Counted from the stretch's first letter, positions 1 to 8,514 are shown. The stretch: DNA of 24,653 nt from JBGTNQ01 sp038212375 (GCA_038212375.1 JBBQUO010000012.1:1-24653); one strand, 5' to 3'. Translations and numbers: made by a program. Notes: generated by a model not told the origin, from the sequence alone.

Positions 1-2550
1 TTGGTCTATTCCAGAAGTGAGCGAGAGAGTGTAAATACCATCTCCAATTTTTTTGTTTTTGTCATTCCTGAACTCATATTTTTTTTTAGTTAAATAGTCC
101 GCTTGGGTGTGTATACCATTATTCACATCGCAAATATCACCAAGATCTTTTCCGTTTCCTTTTACTTTATCAAGAATTACTTCAAGTGGAGAAGATTTCA
201 TCACGATATTTCCACCACTGAATAGTTTATATTGTGGAATTTTTGCATACCCAGTTTCAGTATCTAATCCTGATGTAATGTTGTTAAGAAGTTCTCCATT
301 TGCATACCCGCAACGTTTTGTAGAAGCAGTAAAAGCTTCTCTTTCGTAATTACCTTTTTGTAAAATCGTAATAAGGTTATGTTGTCCCAAGGCTGACTCA
401 AATATCTTTAATTCATTAAAACTAATGAGTCCAAGGATAGTGGATCTATTTTTAAAGTCGTCCCGTAATTTTTTAGCACCTGTAGCTGTGATGTAATAAT
501 TTGTTGAGATATAAGAAAGGACACCACGTTCTTGTAGTAAGTCTAATCCGAGGTGAAAGAAAAAATAGAAAAGATCCATTTTACCTAAATAAAATCTTTT
601 ACCAAGTGAGGATTTTGCTATTGGTTGAAATATTTCCTTATGACCTTTCTCTCCAACATATGGTGGATTACCTATGACTACATTAAATTTTTGAACTCCA
701 AACATTAAATCGGAGTCAAAAAAGACTGCACGACTTTCGTGGCTGAATGGTTGGTATGTTTTTAAAATATTATCATTTTCACTCTCAATAAGAAGACTAT
801 TCTGTTTTGAGTTGGATAACTTCTCGTACTTCTTCTTCAAGGTTTCTTTTATCTTCTTTGAACTAGTATTGTAGTAATCAGTTCTAATTTGCTTCATATT
901 TTCTTTAAGATCATCTGTATCCCATAATTCATTATTTTTACTTATAGAAATCAGAGAATTTGCACATACGAAATGAAATTCAAGATTTGGAAGTGGAGCT
1001 ACTTGTTCTTTTTCTTCTATATCTACGATCAGTGACAACCAAGCACGAAGACGGCAAATCTCAATTGCTGTTAAATCAATATCGGAACCAAAAAGAGAGC
1101 GATTAAGTATGCTTCTTTTAAGTTTACTTAAGTTCTTCTCATATTTACTATCAAGACGTGTATAAACCTTTACAAGTAATTGAAGCATTCCCATAGGATA
1201 TGCTCCTGATCCAACAGCAGGATCCAGTACGGTTAACTCATCGAGAGCTTTAGTCATTGATTCAACATATGGTTTCCAATCTCGACGCTTGTTATGGTCT
1301 TGATCACGAAATACTGCTTCGCTCATACTTACTATTTCTTCTATGCGAATATCACGGTACATGTCATCTTCAATTTTTGTTTTTAAGTATTCTTTAAGAG
1401 ATTGTTCACACATATAAGAAACAATTTCACGAGGGGTGTAAAAAGCACCTTTTGCTTTGCGTGCTTGTTCTCCAGTTTCTGTACGTTGTTCAGCAAGAAG
1501 TGATTCAAATATACGACCAAGCATTTCTGGATCTACTGCTACTTGTTCAAACTCTGGACTACTTTCGTCTACAGTAAAATTGTAATGAGATAGTACCTCA
1601 AAGAATTTAGAGAAGTATCCATCAGGAATAGTTAAATTTTTGTCATTATAAAAATCTGTACGTGAAGCTTCAAAAAGACCTCCGTTTAGGTATGGCGTAG
1701 ATACATCATCAAAACCACGCTCGAGGATTTCTGTATTAAAAGTTTCAAAGAAAAGCTTCTCTAATTTATCTTTGTAATAAGTAGTTTGGTTATAAATATC
1801 GCTTGGATCAAAATAACCAACTTTTTCATTTATCAAATTTTTCTTTCTTAAGAACCACGTAAATAAGATACGACCAATAAGTCGTGTACTGAACATTACA
1901 GCATCTTGATTATCAAAACCTTCTTTAACTAAATGATCTCGAAGAACAGTAAATCTATCAACCAGTTCTTTGTAGAACTTGCGATTAATCGGTTCAAAGT
2001 TAAACGCATCCCAGAGTATATTGTGAAATACTTGTTTATCTTCTACTGATTTTGTAGATTTTATACTTAAAGATTGTAATTTTTCTATAATCTCTTTATC
2101 TGTCCTTGAAAGTTTCTCCTTAAGTTCAAAAGATCTTACTTTGTATTTATTTGATACGAGCAAAATAATGCGATCACACTCTGTTGGAATAACTATATCA
2201 AGCCCTACATTGTATTTATCACTCTCAAAAGTTTGGGCATCTTCAAAATTAGGAGAAATACCAACCATCCAAGAAAGTATAGTTTTGCTTATTTTGGTAC
2301 CCCAATATAGCTTTATATCGAGACTGTTTTTGTTATCGTGTTTTATCTCATATGAAGCTGGTCTGTTAACAAACCCAGTAGCATTCATAAACCAACTTGT
2401 ATGTGCATTTATTTTTGGATGTTGAAATAAAAATGGGTCTTCTGTCATTTCTAGTCCAAACAAACCACAGACACTACCAACAACATCGACGGCTGATTGC
2501 CAGTCTTTTATGTCGTGTAGAGTTTGTAGTTTTTTATTTAATTCTTCCAT
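1..2550 (-). CDS. Eco57I-like N6-adenine DNA methyltransferase, partial (C-terminus beyond left edge)
   Basis: An open frame starts at the ATG at 2548-2550 and has no stop before the window edge, giving at least 850 residues. It carries the SAM-binding motif LDPAVGSGAYPMG (about residues 442-453) and the catalytic NPPYVGE motif (about 628-634), which mark a gamma-class N6-adenine methyltransferase of the Eco57I/TaqI type. The visible end, with GDICDVNNGIHTQAD, resembles a TaqI-like target-recognition domain. GAFYTPREIV just before motif I is typical of the family. I see no clear PD-(D/E)XK nuclease in the first 330 residues, so cutting may rely on the partner protein. The start lies 13 nt inside the upstream helicase gene, implying translational coupling. 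The family and motifs are clear; the restriction role and specificity are inference. It could also be a PglX-like methylase. Confidence 0.92.
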   Translation of the reverse strand, partial: MEELNKKLQTLHDIKDWQSAVDVVGSVCGLFGLEMTEDPFLFQHPKINAHTSWFMNATGFVNRPASYEIKHDNKNSLDIKLYWGTKISKTILSWMVGISPNFEDAQTFESDKYNVGLDIVIPTECDRIILLVSNKYKVRSFELKEKLSRTDKEIIEKLQSLSIKSTKSVEDKQVFHNILWDAFNFEPINRKFYKELVDRFTVLRDHLVKEGFDNQDAVMFSTRLIGRILFTWFLRKKNLINEKVGYFDPSDIYNQTTYYKDKLEKLFFETFNTEILERGFDDVSTPYLNGGLFEASRTDFYNDKNLTIPDGYFSKFFEVLSHYNFTVDESSPEFEQVAVDPEMLGRIFESLLAEQRTETGEQARKAKGAFYTPREIVSYMCEQSLKEYLKTKIEDDMYRDIRIEEIVSMSEAVFRDQDHNKRRDWKPYVESMTKALDELTVLDPAVGSGAYPMGMLQLLVKVYTRLDSKYEKNLSKLKRSILNRSLFGSDIDLTAIEICRLRAWLSLIVDIEEKEQVAPLPNLEFHFVCANSLISISKNNELWDTDDLKENMKQIRTDYYNTSSKKIKETLKKKYEKLSNSKQNSLLIESENDNILKTYQPFSHESRAVFFDSDLMFGVQKFNVVIGNPPYVGEKGHKEIFQPIAKSSLGKRFYLGKMDLFYFFFHLGLDLLQERGVLSYISTNYYITATGAKKLRDDFKNRSTILGLISFNELKIFESALGQHNLITILQKGNYEREAFTASTKRCGYANGELLNNITSGLDTETGYAKIPQYKLFSGGNIVMKSSPLEVILDKVKGNGKDLGDICDVNNGIHTQADYLTKKKYEFRNDKNKKIGDGIYTLSLTSGIDQ

Positions 2551-5500
2551 AAGTTTTTATTTAGAAAATTAAGTACTGGTTTAATTTCTATGCATTGAGG
2601 AGCTTTCTCTTCTTCAAGAGGGAGCATTTCTTTTAGGATAGTGAAGTACTTGTCGTGAGTCTGATTGTTTCTTACCGCATCACCAATTTTAAGCACAAGT
2701 TTTCTTAATTCTTTGGATTTTATTATATTTCTAGTTCTAAAGAAGCTGTTAAGTCTATTAATTTCTTCTGGGTTCCAAGAGTAAAATGAGTATGCTAGAT
2801 CTGCAATCTTTTGTTCAGATGGCTTCATACTAGTGTCTCTAATTGCATCGTATTTAATAAGTTGTTTACCTGCGGAAGTAATTGTTTTATTAAAGCCATC
2901 AATATCTATCTCGTGTATACCAGTAGATCTATTCTTATCATAAGATTTAATCATTCTCAGGGCTTCTCCTCTCATCATCAAATCCATTGCATTATTGATT
3001 GTGCTGTACAGAAAGGCGTAGATGTTTTGACTATTATCAAAACTTGCTTCCACAAGATTGATTGTTTTTTGATCAGTATTTACAATCTGACCCCATTTTC
3101 CAATAGGGATATATTGTAGTTTCTTCTTTTCTTCTACTGTTGCATTAGTAATAAAACTCTTAAGATCATTTATAAATTCATCATCAGTAAAACTCTCAGC
3201 GTTTTCTTCTAATTTAAGATATTCTTCTGTTGCCTTATTTTCGTCATTACTATAAACACCTGTGTAATCTAAAGGGTTCTCTATTTCGCCAAGAACAGAA
3301 GCATCACTACCAATAGTTGCATTAATTACTTCTATTTTATCTTGAAGTGATTTGAATAATTTTAAGAATTTATCAAGATCATCGTGAGGTTTCATATTAA
3401 CTACATTGACCTCTAAATGTTGAGATCCAAGTCTATTAATACGACCATTGCGTTGTATCATTCGTACTGGATTCCAGTGTAGATCGTAGTTAATAATCAA
3501 TCCACAATCTTGGAGATTTTGCCCCTCAGCAAGCACGTCAGTTGAGAATAAATATGTTAACTCTTCTTCTTTTTTAATTTCAACTTGCTTACCCGTAGGA
3601 GCAAACCTTTCAGCACTACTTATTGCATCTTTTTTATTTCTACCTGAAACGAAAGCTGTATTACTGGCATCCATACCAATATTCATCGGTATTAACTTAT
3701 TTTCTAAGTATTTAACTGTATCTGCAAAGAATGAAAATATAAGAACCTTTTTGTTTGGATTATCTTTTCGAATTTCTGTAATCAGGGAAATAAATTCATT
3801 AAGTTTTACATCATTTTCCTCTAGCTTAGTGGATACTTTTATAATCTCAGCTAAAATCTCTTTTTCAAAAGCTAAATCTTCTTTCATTTTTTCAAGATCG
3901 TGAGTGTTTTGGTTTGCTTCTTTTGCTTTTTCTTCTATGACTTTTGCAAACTTGTCATCATTCCAATCTACTTGCTCACCGTCTTCTTCCATATATTCAT
4001 CTTCAATATCATCTATATCAGACAAGCTAACTACTTTATTTTTATCATTAAGAATTTGTTCAAAAATTTTAAGTCTTCGCTCGTATTTTTTAAGTGAAGT
4101 AGAAAGAGCTGAAGCAGAAGATTCAAGACGCTTTAAAAATACAGTTCTAAGTATTCCATATAAACTAAGCTGTCTTGCTAAGTTTTTCTTGAAATCACCT
4201 TGAAGTTTTGCAGACATTACTTCCTTAAAGTCCTTTCCATATACTCTAAAATCATACATATCGTAACGATATGGGACAAAAGATAAACTCAAAATAGCTT
4301 TATATAGCAGTTCAATTACACTCTCAGAAACACCCTCATCAATTACTTCTTTCATCTGTCTTTTTGGATGAAGCAGTGTTTCTGTAAACCCTGCTAAATC
4401 TTCCATTTTATTCGAAGAAATTTTTGAAAGCATTGGGCTCATTTCTTCAGATTCTATTTTAATTCCATCTATATTAAAACTAACATTTTTGATTTTAACT
4501 TTTGGAAAAGTTGCCATCTTTCCACTAATATCAACACCGCCAAATTCTTTCTCTATACCTTGTCTTGTATTACGAACAACAAAAGCTCTCATAATAGGCT
4601 CAATAGTAGCTCTAGCTTCTCTTAAGATTTGAGTAAGATCATTTCCTTTTGCTTTGTTTTGGTTTATTCTCTTTTTAAGATTTTCGACAGTCTCATAGAA
4701 TGACTTAAGTTCAATTACTCCTTCAGAATTTCTTGTATAAACAGGTAAGGTATCTTGCTCTCCACGAGTACCTAATAAAATTTGATTAGTCAGATCTGAA
4801 AGTGAGTTGTTGATTGGTGTTGCTGTGAGCAAAAGGGTATCTGCGTCTCTATTGTTGTCTATCCATTCGTGAAGTTTCTGAAATCTTGCTGAAGAATGAT
4901 TCCTTAAGTTGTGTGCTTCATCTATTACAAATAGTTCTACAGAAGCGTGCTTATCAATCTTCATTTCATTTTCCAGGCCGTTTACATCTTGAAGCGAAAT
5001 TGCCTTCATATGATAAAGACCTTCTTGGGCAAGTTCTGTATTCCATTGTGTTACAAGAGAGGCTGGTGCTATTACTACCACACGCCCTTTATACTGTTTA
5101 ATAACACCAATTGCAGATATGGTTTTTCCAAGACCAACTGAGTCGGCTAGCATAGCGACACCATACTTATCTAATCTCTTTAAAAGTTGTTGAATATTTC
5201 TTTCTTGAAATGCCTGCAGAGTTTTACCTTGTAACTTTTGAAGATCTCTATCAACTTCTAGTTCATCTTTATATACGTGTTCTAAGGTTTTTATGTACAT
5301 CTCGTAAGGACTAAACAGTAAATCTCCGTGATTAGAACCGTTTACTAACTCTGTAAACTCTCCAGTCCAATTAACACATAATTCATCGTTCCATACTTCT
5401 TCAAACCAAGAAAGGTGTCCATTTTCTTGCTCTGTGCTTTGTGGGTTAAACTGTACAATCCTACTATCAGATTCACCAACATTTAGTTCTAGATTAGTTG

Positions 5501-5945
5501 TTAGGCCATTTTTTGTGAAATTACTCGAACCAATAAAACCAACAGCTCTCTCTGTTTTTAAATTTCCAAATATATAACATTTTGCGTGCAAAAAATTTCT
5601 TTTATATACCTTAACTTCTAAAATTCCTACATCAACTTTATTTTTTAAATCTTTTACTGTTTCATACAGTGAACTATCTTGTTTGAGTCTTTGAAGATCA
5701 GAAAATATATCAAGATCAGGAAAGTTTGGTTCAACTTGGTTTAAGTTATATCTACCTATCAATGGTTCTTGCCCTATAAGTAATCTAATTTTTTTATAAT
5801 TAGACAGGTGAGGTAAAAGAATTTTTGTAGCTTCGAGATCCCAATATCCTGTAGCAATAGATAATTCTTCAAAATCCTTAGAAGCATCAATAAGTGCGTC
5901 TTTTAAGAATTTTCTATTATTATCGATGATTTTAGGTAAGTTCAT
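2538..5945 (-). CDS. HKD (phospholipase D-like) nuclease fused to SNF2-family helicase
   Basis: This 1135-residue protein begins with a PLD-like domain. HAKCYIFG (H120, K122) followed by GSSNFTKNG (139-147) forms one HKD nuclease motif, a half-site that would need dimerisation. A SNF2/SF2 motor follows: Walker A ADSVGLGKT (267-275), DEAH box (342-345), LLLTATPINN (371-380), a charged region (about 610-710) probably coiled, then STDVLAEGQNLQ (801-812) and the arginine-finger motif MIQRNGRINRLGS (829-841). The C-terminal 250 residues match nothing I recognise. The domain order matches the known class of HKD nucleases fused to Snf2-like helicases. It starts 2 nt after the HTH gene and overlaps the methyltransferase by 13 nt, so the three probably form one unit. 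Likely role: DNA translocation and cleavage in a restriction or phage-defence system. The domains are seen; the defence role is inferred from the partner. All motor motifs look intact. Confidence 0.93.
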   Translation of the reverse strand: MNLPKIIDNNRKFLKDALIDASKDFEELSIATGYWDLEATKILLPHLSNYKKIRLLIGQEPLIGRYNLNQVEPNFPDLDIFSDLQRLKQDSSLYETVKDLKNKVDVGILEVKVYKRNFLHAKCYIFGNLKTERAVGFIGSSNFTKNGLTTNLELNVGESDSRIVQFNPQSTEQENGHLSWFEEVWNDELCVNWTGEFTELVNGSNHGDLLFSPYEMYIKTLEHVYKDELEVDRDLQKLQGKTLQAFQERNIQQLLKRLDKYGVAMLADSVGLGKTISAIGVIKQYKGRVVVIAPASLVTQWNTELAQEGLYHMKAISLQDVNGLENEMKIDKHASVELFVIDEAHNLRNHSSARFQKLHEWIDNNRDADTLLLTATPINNSLSDLTNQILLGTRGEQDTLPVYTRNSEGVIELKSFYETVENLKKRINQNKAKGNDLTQILREARATIEPIMRAFVVRNTRQGIEKEFGGVDISGKMATFPKVKIKNVSFNIDGIKIESEEMSPMLSKISSNKMEDLAGFTETLLHPKRQMKEVIDEGVSESVIELLYKAILSLSFVPYRYDMYDFRVYGKDFKEVMSAKLQGDFKKNLARQLSLYGILRTVFLKRLESSASALSTSLKKYERRLKIFEQILNDKNKVVSLSDIDDIEDEYMEEDGEQVDWNDDKFAKVIEEKAKEANQNTHDLEKMKEDLAFEKEILAEIIKVSTKLEENDVKLNEFISLITEIRKDNPNKKVLIFSFFADTVKYLENKLIPMNIGMDASNTAFVSGRNKKDAISSAERFAPTGKQVEIKKEEELTYLFSTDVLAEGQNLQDCGLIINYDLHWNPVRMIQRNGRINRLGSQHLEVNVVNMKPHDDLDKFLKLFKSLQDKIEVINATIGSDASVLGEIENPLDYTGVYSNDENKATEEYLKLEENAESFTDDEFINDLKSFITNATVEEKKKLQYIPIGKWGQIVNTDQKTINLVEASFDNSQNIYAFLYSTINNAMDLMMRGEALRMIKSYDKNRSTGIHEIDIDGFNKTITSAGKQLIKYDAIRDTSMKPSEQKIADLAYSFYSWNPEEINRLNSFFRTRNIIKSKELRKLVLKIGDAVRNNQTHDKYFTILKEMLPLEEEKAPQCIEIKPVLNFLNKNLWKN

Positions 5946-5947
5946 AA

Positions 5948-6136
5948 TTATTTTGTGCTTACTTTATTCAAGAATGTTTCAAACTCTTGCTTATCAATCC
6001 TGTACTCTTTACCAATCTTATAAGCCTTCAGTTTACCCGCTTTTATGTAACGATAAATCGTCATGATATTCACATCAAGCTTGTCAGCAAGATCTTCCGC
6101 TCTATAAAACTCTTTGTCTCTATTCATTTTCTCCAT
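5948..6136 (-). CDS. Excisionase-family helix-turn-helix DNA-binding protein
   Basis: This 62-residue protein is almost entirely one HTH_17/excisionase-type domain. YRAEDLADKLDVNIMTIYRY forms the helix-turn-helix and is followed by the AGKLKAYKIGKEYRI wing, the MerR/Xis-like arrangement. It ends 2 nt before the PLD-SNF2 gene and begins 30 nt after the replication-protein gene. It may therefore be a regulator of the downstream R-M-like genes, or a recombination directionality or replication accessory factor of the mobile block. The first ATG (6134-6136) is chosen; a second in-frame ATG lies three codons later. No Shine-Dalgarno is visible, but a -10 box lies 12 nt upstream. The fold is fairly certain, the biological role is not. 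Confidence 0.85.
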   Translation of the reverse strand: MEKMNRDKEFYRAEDLADKLDVNIMTIYRYIKAGKLKAYKIGKEYRIDKQEFETFLNKVSTK

Positions 6137-6148
6137 ATCTTGTTTATT

Positions 6149-6154
6149 ATTATA
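6149..6154 (-). promoter_or_regulatory. Candidate -10 box for the HTH/helicase/methyltransferase operon
   Basis: A perfect TATAAT on the minus strand lies 12 nt before the HTH ATG, predicting a leader of only about 6 nt. No good -35 hexamer is visible at 16-18 nt. It would give the defence genes a promoter independent of the upstream rep gene. Confidence 0.4.
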
Positions 6155-6166
6155 CTTGACAATGGT

Positions 6167-7297
6167 TTACAGTCCACTATCGCTCGTGGACAGCTTCCCG
6201 CACTTATACGGCTTATATTCTTCCAATTTCCTGTCTATCTGTAAGACCCAGTCTTTAAGGTTATTTTTGGTTATGAGATCACCTGCATGCTTCATGTCCT
6301 CTACTATCCGATACCACGTTCTATCGTGGGATCGTTTAGAAACTATTGATCGCAATTGTCTTAATCCATTTTCATCCTTTGCGAGTGTAAATAGCCCAAA
6401 AAGATATATCGCTTGTTTCGGTTTAATGTTTGTATCGGCAAGAAATAAAGTCTGTAGTATATCTTTCGCACTTACTGAAAGTGCAAATAAGCCGAAACTA
6501 CGTTCTTTAATAATCTTTTCCCAATAACTGGTCACTACGCGCCTACTCATCTCTTCATTGAAGACATTCTTGAAAGACGGGTTTTTCTGATAACCCAAAT
6601 CTTCCAAGACTTTATTCATTTTCTGCTTACTGTTCAATCGTACTTCGAAACGAATGATCTCTGTGAGCTGATTCCTTGCCTCAAGTTTTGCAAATAAACT
6701 TTGCTGATACTGTGTTGGAGTCTTGTCTATTGCACGCTTCTTACCCTTCTTAAGGTCTGCCACTTTGTCATAGATTACAAATTCATGAGAAGTAGTATGT
6801 GCGTATAGGCTTTGCCCGTCATTCATAAATCGTGTCTTTGCGAAGTCAAAGCTCTTTCGTAGGTCTACTTTATTCATTTCAGTGATTAAGTGACTTACTG
6901 TGTACCCTCCCTCAAGCTCGATGTTCTTTGAAAAATGTACTGAACTAACAGAAGCATTTTCAATTAGTATTCTTGGTATAACGATACCCATAAGCTGGAG
7001 GCGTTCTTGTAAGACCTTAAGTACTTCTGGGAAGTCTTTGTCTTCTAGCTCATCAAGGTTATTCAGGTACAGGAGTTTTGGAACTGAAAATTCTAGTCGT
7101 ACATTCGCATCTTGCGAGAAACGGCGCTTATACCCTGTAAGTCTAGGGAAATACTTCCCTGTTTCTTTCTCTGCCTTGCTTGGATTGCGTACATATTTTG
7201 TGTATTGATCTGTTTTTGAATAAAGTTCCCAGCTCGAAACACCCTGAATAAACCTCATTTTATCCTTAGGTATAAGGAGGCATATGGTATCAATCAT
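6167..7297 (-). CDS. Phage/plasmid replication initiation protein, gene II/X (Phage_CRI) type
   Basis: The sequence resembles the gene II/X family of rolling-circle initiators from filamentous phages and related plasmids. Family-like stretches include the early MIDTICLLIPKDKM, FPRLTGYKRRF, VRLEFSVPKLLYLNNLDEL and the conserved HEFVIYDKVADL block, with a helical C-terminal part. By family it would nick the replication origin and prime rolling-circle replication of an element. The frame is open up to an ATG at 7462, but those 55 residues are Lys/Cys/Leu-rich and out of character. The ATG at 7295-7297 starts the family-like region and overlaps the end of a 54-aa ORF by 8 nt, so I chose it, giving 376 residues. 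The protein appears complete. Whether the element is an integrated phage, an integrated plasmid or a remnant cannot be seen here. Family assignment is by pattern, not alignment. Confidence 0.75.
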   Translation of the reverse strand: MIDTICLLIPKDKMRFIQGVSSWELYSKTDQYTKYVRNPSKAEKETGKYFPRLTGYKRRFSQDANVRLEFSVPKLLYLNNLDELEDKDFPEVLKVLQERLQLMGIVIPRILIENASVSSVHFSKNIELEGGYTVSHLITEMNKVDLRKSFDFAKTRFMNDGQSLYAHTTSHEFVIYDKVADLKKGKKRAIDKTPTQYQQSLFAKLEARNQLTEIIRFEVRLNSKQKMNKVLEDLGYQKNPSFKNVFNEEMSRRVVTSYWEKIIKERSFGLFALSVSAKDILQTLFLADTNIKPKQAIYLFGLFTLAKDENGLRQLRSIVSKRSHDRTWYRIVEDMKHAGDLITKNNLKDWVLQIDRKLEEYKPYKCGKLSTSDSGL

Positions 7298-7454
7298 GTG
7301 TGCTGTTCTTATACTGATAATCAGCAGGGTTTTGCTTTTTATCTTCTTCAACAAGCCACACAAAAGCACCGACCAAACGATTCCTTTCCTCAAGTGACAA
7401 ATCACTGATTTTGAAACACGTATTCTGTTTTTGTGTGAAGCTTCTGTCCTCCAT
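7290..7454 (-). CDS. Small 54-aa protein preceding and overlapping the rep gene
   Basis: An ATG at 7452-7454 opens a 54-residue frame ending in TGA at 7290-7292, overlapping the rep start (ATG at 7295-7297) by 8 nt. The overlap is typical of translationally coupled genes. Composition is protein-like: polar N-terminus, then FKISDLSLEERNRLVGAFVW, then the acidic/basic LVEEDKKQNPADYQYKN, which suggests a short helical protein. It explains the start of rep better than the longer frame does. No Shine-Dalgarno precedes the ATG, because a hairpin plus T run abuts it. I do not recognise a family. A small replication or copy-control accessory protein is a guess from position only. Confidence 0.6.
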   Translation of the reverse strand: MEDRSFTQKQNTCFKISDLSLEERNRLVGAFVWLVEEDKKQNPADYQYKNSTHD

Positions 7455-7460
7455 AAAAAC

Positions 7461-7485
7461 AACCTGTAGGTTGTACTAACAGGTT
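7461..7485 (-). terminator. Hairpin plus T5 directly before the small ORF/rep operon
   Basis: AACCTGT and ACAGGTT form a 7-bp stem with an 11-nt loop, and on the minus strand the structure is followed by GTTTTT and then at once by the ATG at 7454. It could terminate transcription of the upstream 240-aa gene, attenuate the rep operon, or, because it sits just before a rolling-circle type rep gene, be part of an origin. The hairpin is seen; its role is open. Confidence 0.45.
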
Positions 7486-7540
7486 ATTTCTTTTGAGTGT
7501 TCTTGTATAAGAACTAAATGCACTCGGAAACTATCCGTGC

Positions 7541-8263
7541 TCACTTCTTTTCACGTTTCTTTGATTCTAATGAAATAATTTTTCCAATATGACCGTAATC
7601 TAATGTTTCAGCAAACTTATCTGTAACGAGGTGCATGATTTCTTTTCTTGGCAAATCTTTATGCTCGAAGATGAACTGATTACGAGAAATTTTGCCTTCT
7701 TTCCGCGTCCTTGATTTGCCAATTTGTGAATGACTATCTTGATATTTCTTTTGAGACTTTTTAATGTAGATCGACTGCATTTTTACAAAGTCTATTATTT
7801 CTCGCTGGGTAGCATACGGACTTATTCTAAGGAAAATGGGGTACACTTCGTTCCGTATGTCTTGAACAAATTTTGAATAAGGTTCATATACCTCATCTTC
7901 CACAGTGGTTAGCAAGCAGGAGCTACCCCATTCAGGCTCAGAAAGAACACCGCATTCAATATAAAAGTGCAACGTCTCTTCCCACATAATTGCATCTAGT
8001 TTATAAAGAGTAGCAATACGAAATGCCTCAGAACTGGTATCAATATATTGTTCCTGACGATGATTCTTTATGGTTTCCCAGTCCAGACCTTCCTTTGGAA
8101 GACTAAATTTTTCTCTAGATTTCAAGATTTCCTCTTGAAATTCCTGTGTTTCAGTCAGTTTTAGGAAATAGTTCCATAACTTTTTGTGACCCAAGTTATT
8201 TAAATCTGGATCATGTTTTTTAGCCTCCTCATGCTCAGGCGAAGTATTAAAAATTCGAGTCAT
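7541..8263 (-). CDS. Unknown 240-aa protein of the accessory block
   Basis: I do not recognise this protein. It is soluble, charged and mostly helical, with no signal peptide or membrane segment. The central part is rich in aromatic residues (LDAIMWEETLHFYIECGV). The C-terminal 45 residues (RNQFIFEHKDLPRKEIMHLV, then DYGHIGKIISLESKKREKK) could form a small helix-turn-helix or winged helix with a basic tail, which would suit a DNA-binding accessory of the neighbouring rep gene. It is on the same strand and has the same AT-rich composition as rep and the R-M-like genes, and it is the outermost gene of that block, facing the tRNA. A TTGAGT/TAAACT promoter pair with 17-nt spacing lies just upstream. 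Function unknown. Confidence 0.7.
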   Translation of the reverse strand: MTRIFNTSPEHEEAKKHDPDLNNLGHKKLWNYFLKLTETQEFQEEILKSREKFSLPKEGLDWETIKNHRQEQYIDTSSEAFRIATLYKLDAIMWEETLHFYIECGVLSEPEWGSSCLLTTVEDEVYEPYSKFVQDIRNEVYPIFLRISPYATQREIIDFVKMQSIYIKKSQKKYQDSHSQIGKSRTRKEGKISRNQFIFEHKDLPRKEIMHLVTDKFAETLDYGHIGKIISLESKKREKK

Positions 8264-8275
8264 AATCTTTACTTT

Positions 8276-8304
8276 AGTTTACAACTGTACTACCATTTAC
8301 TCAA
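8276..8304 (-). promoter_or_regulatory. Candidate sigma-70 promoter of the 240-aa gene
   Basis: On the minus strand, -35 TTGAGT (8299-8304) and -10 TAAACT (8276-8281) are separated by exactly 17 nt. The start codon is 12 nt past the -10 box, so the leader would be very short. Confidence 0.45.
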
Positions 8305-8340
8305 TGATGTACTTATGGCTCAGGAGAAGATCTCAATAAA

Positions 8341-8363
8341 AGCCCTGTTACTTAAAACAGGCT
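8341..8363. terminator. Inverted repeat between the 240-aa gene and tRNA-Arg
   Basis: AGCC(C)TGTT pairs with AACAGGCT around a 6-nt loop, with one bulged C. A T-rich tract follows on the plus strand (TTCTTCT) and TTTATT on the minus strand. No gene clearly ends here on either strand, so it may insulate the tRNA from upstream readthrough or mark an element boundary. Confidence 0.35.
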
Positions 8364-8373
8364 TTCTTCTCTT

Positions 8374-8446
8374 GCTCTCGTAGCTCAATGGATAGAGCAG
8401 GTCGCTTCTATCGACAAGGTTGTAGGTTCGAATCCTGCCGAGAGCA
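8374..8446 (+). tRNA. tRNA-Arg (anticodon UCU)
   Basis: A complete 73-nt cloverleaf is readable. The acceptor stem GCTCTCG pairs with CGAGAGC, followed by discriminator A. The D arm is GCTC/GAGC. The anticodon arm GGTCG-CTTCTAT-CGACA has TCT at positions 34-36. The T arm is GTAGG-TTCGAAT-CCTGC. The top anticodon-stem pair is a G-A mismatch. No CCA is encoded. It reads AGA codons. It stands alone between the AT-rich minus-strand block and plus-strand genes, a common setting for integration hotspots. Confidence 0.95.
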
Positions 8447-8514
8447 CTCGAATCACGTAAGCTGCTGATAACAATCTTCACTTCGATTAACCGCAGTGTA
8501 ATCCATTATGCAAT

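Noticed and set aside
6114..6527. 137-aa plus-strand frame
   Set aside because: It lies antisense to the rep gene and has a low-complexity, Ser/Leu-rich composition; it is a shadow frame.
7298..7462. N-terminal extension of the rep frame up to the ATG at 7462
   Set aside because: The 55 extra residues do not resemble the family, and the same DNA encodes a better 54-aa ORF in another frame that ends over the rep ATG at 7297.
8430..8446. tRNA-Arg 3' end as an attachment site
   Set aside because: I found no second copy of the tRNA 3' sequence in the window, no integrase, and the AT-rich block lies on the 5' side of the tRNA, opposite to the usual arrangement. The other end of the block is not visible.
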